A stretch of 64,000 nt of DNA from Gleimia hominis (GTDB lineage Bacteria; Actinomycetota; Actinomycetes; Actinomycetales; Actinomycetaceae), in NCBI RefSeq assembly GCF_002871945.2, contig NZ_CP126963.1, positions 1,798,001 to 1,862,000 of the forward strand, read 5' to 3'. The notes beneath the pieces were generated by a model that had not been told where the DNA came from, ran no database searches, and worked only from the letters and a program-made list of their open reading frames with translations. The translations under genes and the position numbers were made by a program. The number at the start of each line of letters is the position of its first letter. Position 1 is the first letter of the stretch. Shown one piece after another: positions 8,048 to 15,061 of the stretch.

Positions 8048-9622
8048 ATGTCTAGCCCAACTAACCGGATGCGCAGCGGGCCACTGGTCGTGGCTATCGA
8101 CTCATCCACCACGTCCACTAAAGCAATTATTGTCGACGTGGGCGGCAACGTTTGGTACACGGCGCGGCGGAACATTCAGCTTCACACGCCCGCGATGGAC
8201 CAGTACGAACACAATCCAATTAGGTGGTGGGAAACCACGCACGCGGTTATTGGTGAGGTACTTGCGAAACTCTCTCGCCGTAACCGGCAGCGCGTAGCTG
8301 CAATCGGGATCACGCACCAGCGCGAATCGTTCGCTCCGTTCGATGCGAATGGTCGGCCCCTACGGAAAGGGATCTTGTGGTTAGATGGCCGCGCCACTAA
8401 TCAGATCCGACAGTACGGCAACGCGCATATTCACGAGCTTTCGGGTAAACCCGCTGGGGTTACGCCCGCGATTTACAAGATGGCGTGGGTAAAACAAAAC
8501 GAACCGGAGGTTTTCGAAAAAGCCCACAAAGTGGTGGAAGTACACGGTTACATCACGTGGAACCTCACCGGACAGTGGGTAACTTCGCAAGCAGCTGCAG
8601 ATTCCCTCGGGCTATTCGACATTAAACGGCGCGACTGGGCACCCGAACTGCTTGAAATTGCAGGGGTGGATCGCGAGCAGATGGCAGACCTGGTGGAGCC
8701 GTCGCATGAAATGGCGCGCCTGAAACCGGAATTAGCAAACGAATGGGGAATCGGTGAAATCCCGGTGATCGCGGGTCTAGGCGACGGGCAGGCCGCGGGA
8801 ATAGGGGCGGCAGCAGTCGAACCGGAAGTGGGATTCTTAAACCTTGGCACAGCGGTGAACGCGGGCGTGGAAAGCCCAGAATATAAGTACGATTCCGTGT
8901 TCCGCACCCACGTGTCGGGCATTCCAGGTAATTACGTGTTTGAGGTCCTGCAGTCATCCGGATCGTACTTGGCCGGCTGGTTCCGGCAGGCTCTTGGGGA
9001 TCCGAAACTACTGGGCGAACCCGATCCGGCTCTGGACCGAGCGGCAGCAAACATACCCCCGGGGGCCGAAGGGTTGGTGACGCTACCGTATTGGAATGCG
9101 GTGCAATCCCCGTACTGGGATTCCGTGGCGCGCGGCGCCGTGGTGGGGTGGCGCGGCACTCATTCGCGCGCACACATGTACCGCTCAATATTGGAATCCA
9201 TCGGGTTTGAGATGCGGTTGAACCTGGACGCGGTAGAAGCAGGAACCGGTGTCACACTGCGGGGCCTGCGCGCAATGGGTGGAGGTACCAAGTCTGCGCT
9301 GTGGCGCCAAATTATGGCGGACTGCACGGGCCTGCCCGTGCGGGTGTGTGCGGAAGAGGAGATTTCCGCGCTCGGCGCCGCCGTGCTCGCGATGGCGGGA
9401 GTGCATGCTTTTGGCGATGACGATGTGGCTCGCGCAGCTAAACAGATGGCGCGTTACGGCGATACCGTGGAACCGGACCTCAAGCTGCATGAACGCTACC
9501 AAGAAATAGCGAGCGTGCAGCGGGAACTGTACCCGAAACTAAAAGACACGTTTGAACACTTACATCAACTGGCAGAGAAGTACCCGTCTACGCGGCCGGA
9601 ATCGCCCGCTGCGGAACTATAA
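8048..9622 (+). CDS. FGGY-family carbohydrate/polyol kinase
   Basis: The enzyme phosphorylates a sugar or polyol with ATP. The N-terminal FGGY domain opens with VVAIDSSTTSTKAIIVD (phosphate loop) and carries GITHQRESF near residue 80. The C-terminal domain has GLGDGQAAGIGA near residue 245 and the LRAMGGGTKSALWRQIMAD adenosine motif near residue 410. At 524 residues it is family length. The ATG at 8048 is preferred over an in-frame start at 7952, because the upstream extension crosses a perfect inverted repeat and the homology starts here. It heads an operon with a glycerol-3-phosphate-dehydrogenase-like enzyme (9-bp gap), a DeoR regulator and an MFS transporter. That context points to a polyol such as glycerol, but specificity is unproven. 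Confidence 0.85.
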   Translation: MSSPTNRMRSGPLVVAIDSSTTSTKAIIVDVGGNVWYTARRNIQLHTPAMDQYEHNPIRWWETTHAVIGEVLAKLSRRNRQRVAAIGITHQRESFAPFDANGRPLRKGILWLDGRATNQIRQYGNAHIHELSGKPAGVTPAIYKMAWVKQNEPEVFEKAHKVVEVHGYITWNLTGQWVTSQAAADSLGLFDIKRRDWAPELLEIAGVDREQMADLVEPSHEMARLKPELANEWGIGEIPVIAGLGDGQAAGIGAAAVEPEVGFLNLGTAVNAGVESPEYKYDSVFRTHVSGIPGNYVFEVLQSSGSYLAGWFRQALGDPKLLGEPDPALDRAAANIPPGAEGLVTLPYWNAVQSPYWDSVARGAVVGWRGTHSRAHMYRSILESIGFEMRLNLDAVEAGTGVTLRGLRAMGGGTKSALWRQIMADCTGLPVRVCAEEEISALGAAVLAMAGVHAFGDDDVARAAKQMARYGDTVEPDLKLHERYQEIASVQRELYPKLKDTFEHLHQLAEKYPSTRPESPAAEL

Positions 9623-9631
9623 GGAGGAACA

Positions 9632-10681
9632 ATGACAGTCATAACCGTACTAGGTGCTGGGGCTATGGGATCCGCGCTTTGCACCCCGGTGGTGGACGCC
9701 GGGTGGGAAGTGCGTCTGTGGGGAACGTGGTTGGACGATCACCTCCTGGACGCGGTGGAGCAGGGTAAACCACATCCGCGCACCAAAGAACCTCTTGCAC
9801 AGGGCGTGCACCTGTACCGTTCGAACCAGTTGGAAGAGGCCCTGGAGGGTGCGAACGTGGTGGTGATGTCCGTGGCGTCAGTGGGCGTGCCGAAAGTGAC
9901 GGAGCTGGCGCTCGCGGGAATTGCGAAAGCGGATGCGCTATGGATGACGTCGAAAGGGTTCTGTGAGGCCCCGGATGGAACTGTTGAGCAGCTTCCCGTT
10001 GCGATTCGCAGGATTGCGCAAGAAAACGGTTACAACGAGCTCCCGCCGATTGTGGCGATCGCAGGGCCAGTGAAGGCGAACGAGTGTGCGGGCCGTAAAC
10101 CCACGGCCACTATTTTTGGTTGTCTTGATGGTGCGGTGTCGAAGAAGTATGCGCAGGCGGCTGCCACCCAAAACTATGCGATTGAGCATACGGATGATGA
10201 GGTGGGGGTAGAGATTTGCGCGCCCATGAAGAATGTTTACGCGATCGCACTTGGGATTGCAGATGGCCTGGAGGAAGCCACGGGCGTGCCGCACCACAAC
10301 TTGAAGGCCGCAACGTTTACGCAGGCGGTTAAGGAAATGTCGCTGCTGGGCCAGTCGCAGGGCGCGAAGCCGCAAACCGCGTTTGGTTTGCCTGGCGTGG
10401 GTGACTTGGAGGTCACGGGCCTGTCTGGGCGCAATAAGGTTTATGGCGTGAGGTTGGGGCGGGGTGAGAACCCAGCGCAGGCACTTGCGGAAATGGACCG
10501 TTTGGAACAGACCGTTGAGGGAGTACCGGCGGCGGGGCTGGCGATCAAGTTTGTGCGTCAGCATGCGGCGGATATCGCAGATGAGCTGCCTCTTTTGAAC
10601 GCGGTGGTGAGTATTCTCAATGAGGAAACCACTGAGCCCGTTAAAGACGTGGTGGCGCAGGCGGTACTGCCCCGTGCGTAA
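9632..10681 (+). CDS. NAD(P)-dependent glycerol-3-phosphate dehydrogenase family protein
   Basis: The product has an N-terminal Rossmann fold (VLGAGAMGSAL near residues 6-16). Its C-terminal helical domain contains PMKNVYAIALGIADG, with the catalytic lysine near residue 204, and GLPGVGDLEVTGLSGRN near residue 262, all hallmarks of GpsA-like enzymes. GpsA itself interconverts dihydroxyacetone phosphate and glycerol-3-phosphate for lipid synthesis. Here the gene follows an FGGY kinase and precedes a DeoR regulator, so a catabolic role on the kinase product is more likely. AAGGAGG lies 6 bases before the ATG. The last 8 bases overlap the regulator gene. A divergent substrate is possible. Confidence 0.85.
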   Translation: MTVITVLGAGAMGSALCTPVVDAGWEVRLWGTWLDDHLLDAVEQGKPHPRTKEPLAQGVHLYRSNQLEEALEGANVVVMSVASVGVPKVTELALAGIAKADALWMTSKGFCEAPDGTVEQLPVAIRRIAQENGYNELPPIVAIAGPVKANECAGRKPTATIFGCLDGAVSKKYAQAAATQNYAIEHTDDEVGVEICAPMKNVYAIALGIADGLEEATGVPHHNLKAATFTQAVKEMSLLGQSQGAKPQTAFGLPGVGDLEVTGLSGRNKVYGVRLGRGENPAQALAEMDRLEQTVEGVPAAGLAIKFVRQHAADIADELPLLNAVVSILNEETTEPVKDVVAQAVLPRA

Positions 10682-11594
10682 GAATAAGAAGGACTCTCCC
10701 ACTTCTGTGCGCACTGGTGAGGTGGACCCTAGGGTGGCAGATACTCATGCGGGTGGGCTGCACGCTAGCACAGCAGATGGTCATGCGGGTGGGCTGCACG
10801 CTAGCACAGCAGATGGTCATGCGGGTGGGAAGGACCCGAAGTCTAGGCGCCGGGCAATTATGGATCACGTGGTGCAGGCGGGGGCGACTCACGTGGATCA
10901 GCTCGCTCGCTTGCTGGGCGTGTCCACAATGACGGTGTACCGGGATGTAGCGCAGTTGGAACGCAGCCAATTGGTGTCACTGAACCGGGGGGAAGTGGTG
11001 CCCGCAGAAACGTCTTTAACAGAGGCGGCGGCGCACGTGCGGGTGGCGATTAACCCGCGGGTGAAAGGGGCTTTAGCGGCACAGGCTCGGCAGTTCCTAA
11101 GCCCGGGTTGTTCCGTGGTTATGGACGATTCCTCATCGAATATTCCCCTGTTGAAATATTTACCGGACTACGCGCCTATAACCGTGGTGACGAACGCAGA
11201 ATTCGTTGCTAGCAAAGTGCGGGCAATGCAGGGTGTGCGGCTGATTTTGACGGGTGGGGAGTATGAGGCGTGGGCGGAGTCTTATTTTGGGGATTTAGCG
11301 GAAGCGGCGGTGAACCAGTTACGCATTGACGTGTGCATAATGTCCGCTACCGCGCTTTCCGCCCAGTGGGTGTACCACCCGAATCAGAATGTGGCGCGGG
11401 TGAAACGCGCTATGATCGCGGCGGCGCGTAAAAAAGTGCTGGTGGTAGACTCATCAAAGTTCGCTAAATCTGCGCTGTACAAAGTGGGGCCAACTACCGA
11501 CTTCGACACGATAATCACCGACCAGCACACGCCCAGCACCGTGGTGGAACAATTGCGCGAGGCCGGTGTTGAGGTGAGTGTTGTCCAAGTTTGA
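10674..11594 (+). CDS. DeoR-family transcriptional regulator with repetitive N-terminal extension
   Basis: The protein has a DeoR-type helix-turn-helix (KSRRRAIMDHVV ... GVSTMTVYRDVAQLE, about residues 60-100) and a sugar-phosphate-sensing C-terminal domain (SSNIPLLKYLPDY, LILTGGEY). Such regulators usually repress catabolic operons until a phosphorylated intermediate binds. The GTG at 10674 overlaps the preceding dehydrogenase gene by 8 bases. Between start and helix-turn-helix is a segment of about 30 residues made of ADGHAGGLHAST repeats, absent from typical DeoR proteins. An internal ATG at 10860 would omit the conserved basic residues, so the long form is favoured. The likely targets are its own operon and the inverted repeats upstream of the kinase. 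Confidence 0.83.
   Translation: MRKNKKDSPTSVRTGEVDPRVADTHAGGLHASTADGHAGGLHASTADGHAGGKDPKSRRRAIMDHVVQAGATHVDQLARLLGVSTMTVYRDVAQLERSQLVSLNRGEVVPAETSLTEAAAHVRVAINPRVKGALAAQARQFLSPGCSVVMDDSSSNIPLLKYLPDYAPITVVTNAEFVASKVRAMQGVRLILTGGEYEAWAESYFGDLAEAAVNQLRIDVCIMSATALSAQWVYHPNQNVARVKRAMIAAARKKVLVVDSSKFAKSALYKVGPTTDFDTIITDQHTPSTVVEQLREAGVEVSVVQV
10737..10829 (+). repeat. 36-bp tandem repeat (2.6 copies) inside the DeoR regulator gene
   Basis: Copies lie at 10737-10772, 10773-10808 and a partial copy at 10809-10829. The first differs from the second at only three positions. The unit is in frame and encodes the 12 residues ADGHAGGLHAST, so copy-number change would lengthen or shorten the linker without a frameshift. 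Confidence 0.95.
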
Positions 11595-11621
11595 GCGAGA
11601 AAGGGAGAGCCTGAGCCGTTA

Positions 11622-12911
11622 ATGCCTGAAAACTCTAGATCTAAACCCAAGTTGTGGACCCCGGTGTTCACGATGCTCACCGTCGCTAACTTTGGGGTGG
11701 CCATGGGGTTCTTTATGACCATGGCAACGATGGCTTCGTTCGCTATTTCGCAGTTCGCGGCGTCTAATACGAGTGCGGGTCTGGTGAACTCCGTGTTCGT
11801 GCTGGGGGCGATGGCATCACGGATTGTGGGGGGTAAGCTTACGCAAACCGTGGGGTTTAAACGCATTATTGTGTGGTCGGTGTCGTTGAATATGGTGGCG
11901 GCCGGCTTGTATTTTGTGGCGGTGTCACTACCTGTTACGGTGCTTATCCGGATTGCGCACGGGTTTTTGTACGGCATGGTGCAGACCGCGCTGTCGGGCG
12001 CGGTGATGATGAAGGTGCCGGCGTCGCGCAGGGCGGAAGGTTCAGGCTGGTTCACCACGGGTTTGTCTTTAGCTACGGGGCTTGCACCGTTTTTGGGAAT
12101 GCTGTTTTATAACTCTGAGCATGGGCAGACTCTAGTGTTCATTTTCGTGTTCGCAATGGCGGTTTTAGCGTGGGTGATGTGCCTGTTAGCGGCCCGACAT
12201 TTAGATGTGAAAGATGGGGTTGTGGAAACCACGTCACATGCCGTGGCACGCATTATTGAGGCTGAGGAGGGGCGTGAGCGGAAACGTCCTCGGCGCGTGG
12301 CGCGTTCGCACTGGCTAGATTTTGGTAGTTATTTTGATCTTAGAGCGGTGCCGATCGCAACGATTGTTGCGATGTGTGCGTTTGCGTTCGGTGCGGCGTT
12401 GACATTTATGGATGCGTATTCACGTCAGATTGGGTTGGTGTCTGCAGGCCAGTGGTATTTCTTAGTGTACGGTGTGGTGATTTTAGTTGCCCGCCCACTT
12501 GGGGGAATTATTCAAGATCGTAAGGGTGACGACATTGTAGTTATTCCCCTCATTATTTCCACAATAGCTGGGATTTGTTTAACCGCACTGGCGCATTCAC
12601 CGCTGGTATTGTTAGTTGGCGCGGCATTTCTTGGCATGGGGTACGCCACGATCGTTTCAGCTGGTCAGGCAATATCAGTCGATCGAGTGGGGGTGGCGCG
12701 GTCTGGTCTGGCCGTGTCCTCGTTCTTTCTGATTGTGGATATGGGGACTGGAATCTCGCCGGCTGTGCTGGGTGCTTTGGTGGATCCACTGGGTTTTCGT
12801 GGGATGATGCTGGCCGCCGGTGCGGTAGCGTTGTTGGCGCTGGTTTTATACTGCCTTATCGTGTTTACGCGCCCGTACCGTCACGGTGGAGGTAGGTTAG
12901 ACATCCGCTAG
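11622..12911 (+). CDS. Major facilitator superfamily transporter
   Basis: This is a 429-residue integral membrane protein with about 12 hydrophobic segments and a long basic cytoplasmic loop (GRERKRPRRVARS) near residue 222, between the two six-helix bundles. The loop between helices 2 and 3 (RIVGGKLTQTVGFKR) matches the MFS motif A region. It is the last gene of the kinase-dehydrogenase-regulator operon, 27 bases after the regulator, and probably imports the same polyol or exports a related compound. A diverged 90-bp copy of its 3' end is found at 14722-14811. Confidence 0.85.
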   Translation: MPENSRSKPKLWTPVFTMLTVANFGVAMGFFMTMATMASFAISQFAASNTSAGLVNSVFVLGAMASRIVGGKLTQTVGFKRIIVWSVSLNMVAAGLYFVAVSLPVTVLIRIAHGFLYGMVQTALSGAVMMKVPASRRAEGSGWFTTGLSLATGLAPFLGMLFYNSEHGQTLVFIFVFAMAVLAWVMCLLAARHLDVKDGVVETTSHAVARIIEAEEGRERKRPRRVARSHWLDFGSYFDLRAVPIATIVAMCAFAFGAALTFMDAYSRQIGLVSAGQWYFLVYGVVILVARPLGGIIQDRKGDDIVVIPLIISTIAGICLTALAHSPLVLLVGAAFLGMGYATIVSAGQAISVDRVGVARSGLAVSSFFLIVDMGTGISPAVLGALVDPLGFRGMMLAAGAVALLALVLYCLIVFTRPYRHGGGRLDIR

Positions 12912-12913
12912 AT

Positions 12914-12930
12914 CCTCATTGTTAATGAGG
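12914..12930 (+). terminator. Hairpin after the MFS gene
   Basis: CCTCATT-GTT-AATGAGG forms a perfect 7-bp stem 2 bases after the stop codon. There is no long T-run, so termination would be weak. The same CCTCATT/AATGAGG words recur around 14814-14855 after the duplicated gene end. Confidence 0.5.
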
Positions 12931-12989
12931 TCAGGGGTATTGAAGTGTTCCCATTTTCTTCCGTTTAAGTAGATGGGAATATTTGGGTT

Positions 12990-13200
12990 ATGCCGAAAAA
13001 GGTTTCATAAAGAAGTGAAAGACCGTGTGATTTGTTTGGTGGAAGACCGCATTCTTGCCTAGGGAGTGTCATTGCAAGCCGCGTGTGATGCGGTTACTTT
13101 GAGCCTAGAACTCTCGTGGCATATTGATCTATTTTCGGATGTGACCGCGCCATCCCCCGCGGTGCCGGGCAAGTGGTTTCGTCGGTGTATAACCAGTGGG
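12990..13200 (+). pseudogene. IS3-family transposase OrfA remnant (N-terminal part)
   Basis: The reading starts ATG CCG AAA AAG at 12990 (MPKK), shifts frame by one base, and continues FHKEVKDRVICLVEDR. It then meets an in-frame TAG near 13060 and continues GVSLQAACDAV. This is the beginning of an IS3-type OrfA helix-turn-helix protein. The frameshift and stop show it is dead. The rest of an IS3 transposase is found 1.2 kb downstream at 14405-14653. From here to 13462 no intact gene is seen. Confidence 0.65.
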
Positions 13201-13462
13201 GAATTTCGGTTCTTCAGTGAATGATAAGGCTTTTCTGTTGAGGTACTCTAAAGGGTATGTTAATTTTTAGGGCATAACTCAAGAGATGTACCGGACTGAT
13301 CGGTACAATGCACGTAGCAGTATCAGACCATAAAGCCCTGCAAAGCATGAGGGAGCCGTGTACGGGTTCTATTGTGTTGCCGACACACGTTTTGAAGGTT
13401 GAGCGTGGATGCTTTCCCAGGAATAACCAAATTATTTGGAATGAAACACAAGGAAAAACATT

Positions 13463-14035
13463 ATGAAAACCAAGAAAAACATCTTCTATTCCTTGACTGC
13501 CTTTCTAACAGCTGGCGCGCTATCTATTGCAAGCATGGGATCTGTTGTTGCTGCACAGACGCAAACTCAAAACTCGCACGTTGGTCATACTTCAAATACT
13601 GACAGTTTCGGTGAGTTGAATGAGAACGAACTTGAGATGGCGTTTAAGATTATCGAATCCATTCCAGAAAACGCATTAGAAAATGAGCAAGCATTCGAGC
13701 AGTGGAAGAGTAAAAATCTTTTTGTTGGCCAATCCCGTGCCAGCATAGGAGCATGTGCATGGGGGATAACAAAAGCACTTGCGGCAAATATTTTTGTGTT
13801 TTCAAAAGTTGCAAAACTAAAGACTGTTATCAAAGCAGCTGGCGGCGCGAAAGCTGTAGCTCAAACGGCTGTTAAGGCATATAAAATTGCACGTAATGAT
13901 AAAAACCTTAGCCGGTCTCAAGCAATAGCTGAAGCTAGCGAAGCAGTCGCAGTTAACGGTGGAGGACAAGCCTTCAACTTGCTTCTCGAGTTCTTCTCTG
14001 TTGAAGGTGTTGTTACTGGTTGTTTTTCTGACTAA
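13463..14035 (+). CDS. Secreted small protein of unknown function (possible bacteriocin-like product)
   Basis: The 190-residue product has a signal peptide (basic MKTKKN, then a hydrophobic stretch ending VVAAQ near residue 31). A polar acidic middle is followed by a C-terminal half rich in Ala, Lys and Val (ACAWGITKALAANIFVFSK ... VKAYKIARNDK) with only two cysteines, near residues 98 and 187, which could form a disulfide. AAGGA lies 8 bases before the ATG. The DNA is clearly more AT-rich than its surroundings and lies between pieces of a broken IS3 element, so recent acquisition is likely. The cationic helical C-terminus and an adjacent two-helix membrane protein suggest a secreted peptide with an immunity partner, but I recognise no specific family. 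Confidence 0.7.
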   Translation: MKTKKNIFYSLTAFLTAGALSIASMGSVVAAQTQTQNSHVGHTSNTDSFGELNENELEMAFKIIESIPENALENEQAFEQWKSKNLFVGQSRASIGACAWGITKALAANIFVFSKVAKLKTVIKAAGGAKAVAQTAVKAYKIARNDKNLSRSQAIAEASEAVAVNGGGQAFNLLLEFFSVEGVVTGCFSD

Positions 14036-14053
14036 CACAGCTTGGTGATCTCA

Positions 14054-14242
14054 ATGACAAAGAAACCTGATGAGAAACTATTTATTATTGGTGTTATCTG
14101 TTTATTAAGCGCATCTATATCTGCCAATATTTCCTGGTTTGGGAAATGGTGGGTTGCTGCGCCTCTAATGATTTGTGCAATAGTCTGTGGCATAACGTAC
14201 TTAGCGCAGACTTTAAAATGGCGACGATCGAAAGCCGAGTAA
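14054..14242 (+). CDS. Small two-helix membrane protein
   Basis: This 62-residue protein has two hydrophobic segments (about residues 8-25 and 33-53) and a basic tail (KWRRSKAE). It follows the secreted protein by 18 bases in the same AT-rich patch, so the two are probably cotranscribed. Its size and topology resemble immunity proteins paired with secreted peptides, but there is no family evidence. The ATG at 14054 is chosen over in-frame TTG/GTG codons 12 and 9 bases upstream; GGTGA gives a weak ribosome binding site. Confidence 0.55.
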   Translation: MTKKPDEKLFIIGVICLLSASISANISWFGKWWVAAPLMICAIVCGITYLAQTLKWRRSKAE

Positions 14243-14404
14243 TGTCTTTTTAGAGGCTCTTCCCGTTTGAAGGTGTGGGAGGGGTTGGTTGGGGTTTGTG
14301 GGCTTGGTGGCGTATCGATGGGGTAAACAAGGTAGGGGTTTTTGAAGTGGTTTTGGTTTTCTTTCGTTCCAGGTCGCGGATAAGGCCATCGCTTTGAAGC
14401 TGGA

Positions 14405-14653
14405 GGCTATTGGTATACGGCCAGGGTCCAGGCGGCTAGTAAAAGCGGCGGGCTGAAACGGGAACAGGCAGATTTGATTGCCGAGAACGCGGCTCTGCGC
14501 CCCGCGGTTTAGCAGTTGAGGGCCACGAACGAGCTGATGAAAGCAGCCTCGGCTTCTTTTGCGTCCGAACCAGGCCGCCTACATGCGGGTCTCGATTACC
14601 ACATACCAGAAGAAATCGAAGATGAATACTGGCAACAACACAAGTCGTTATAA
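14405..14653 (+). pseudogene. IS3-family transposase remnant (OrfA C-terminus fused to OrfB C-terminus)
   Basis: One frame reads GLKREQADLIAENAALRPAV, a stop, then QLRATNELMKAASASFASEPGR and LHAGLDYHIPEEIEDEYW to a final TAA. The leucine zipper (LxxENxxLR) and NELMKAASASFA are the end of an IS3 OrfA. The tail resembles the extreme C-terminus of OrfB, so nearly all of OrfB has been deleted. It lies in the same orientation as the OrfA start at 12990. Confidence 0.65.
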
Positions 14654-14721
14654 ATAATAGAAAACAAGGTAAAAGTCTAGGTAAAAACCCAAACTACCAA
14701 GAATTTAATTCGCTCGTTTAA

Positions 14722-14811
14722 GCGGTGGCGTTGTTGGCTTTGGTCTTGTATTTACTTATCGTGTTCACGCGTCATTACCGTTACGGTGGAGGCCGGTTAG
14801 ATATCCAGTAG
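14722..14811 (+). pseudogene. Duplicated 3' end of the MFS transporter gene
   Basis: The last 29 codons plus stop correspond base for base in length to 12822-12911. They encode AVALLALVLYLLIVFTRHYRYGGGRLDIQ, with four residue changes, all in the second half. No upstream transporter sequence accompanies it. It is a relic of a duplication or of a second transporter copy whose body was replaced by the island between 12.9 and 14.7 kb. Confidence 0.85.
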
Positions 14812-15024
14812 GCCCTCATTACAAACCTAATTGCAAAAGATTTTTACAATGAGGCGCCAATTGTTTGCGACGACTGCTGAGTTTTTCCAATGAGGACCCC
14901 GGTTTGCGATCACCGGCTAGTTATTCGCAAAGAAGTGAATGCGATTTGTGTGCGGTAACTGCTCTTCTGTGGCGGTTTGTCTTAATGGATTGAGTATTTA
15001 GGTTTTCTCCACAATTCAGGTAAA

Positions 15025-15043
15025 TTAGGTGAGCCTTACCTAG
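15025..15043 (+). promoter_or_regulatory. DtxR/IdeR-type iron box
   Basis: TTAGGTGAGCCTTACCTAG matches the 19-base DtxR consensus TTAGGTTAGCCTAACCTAA at 16 of 19 positions and keeps its dyad symmetry. It ends 18 bases before the start codon of the FG-GAP surface protein, so repression by an iron-loaded DtxR homolog is expected. Confidence 0.7.
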
Positions 15044-15061
15044 TTGACCTGAAGGTGGAAA

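Larger units (their letters stand above)
14243..15024. other. Gene-poor stretch holding transposase and transporter debris
   Basis: No intact gene lies here. The stretch contains a run of G tracts at 14277-14302, the 3' part of a dead IS3 transposase (14405-14653), a diverged copy of the MFS transporter 3' end (14722-14811), and CCTCATT / AATGAGG words at 14813-14855. It ends at the iron box of the next gene. Confidence 0.7.
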
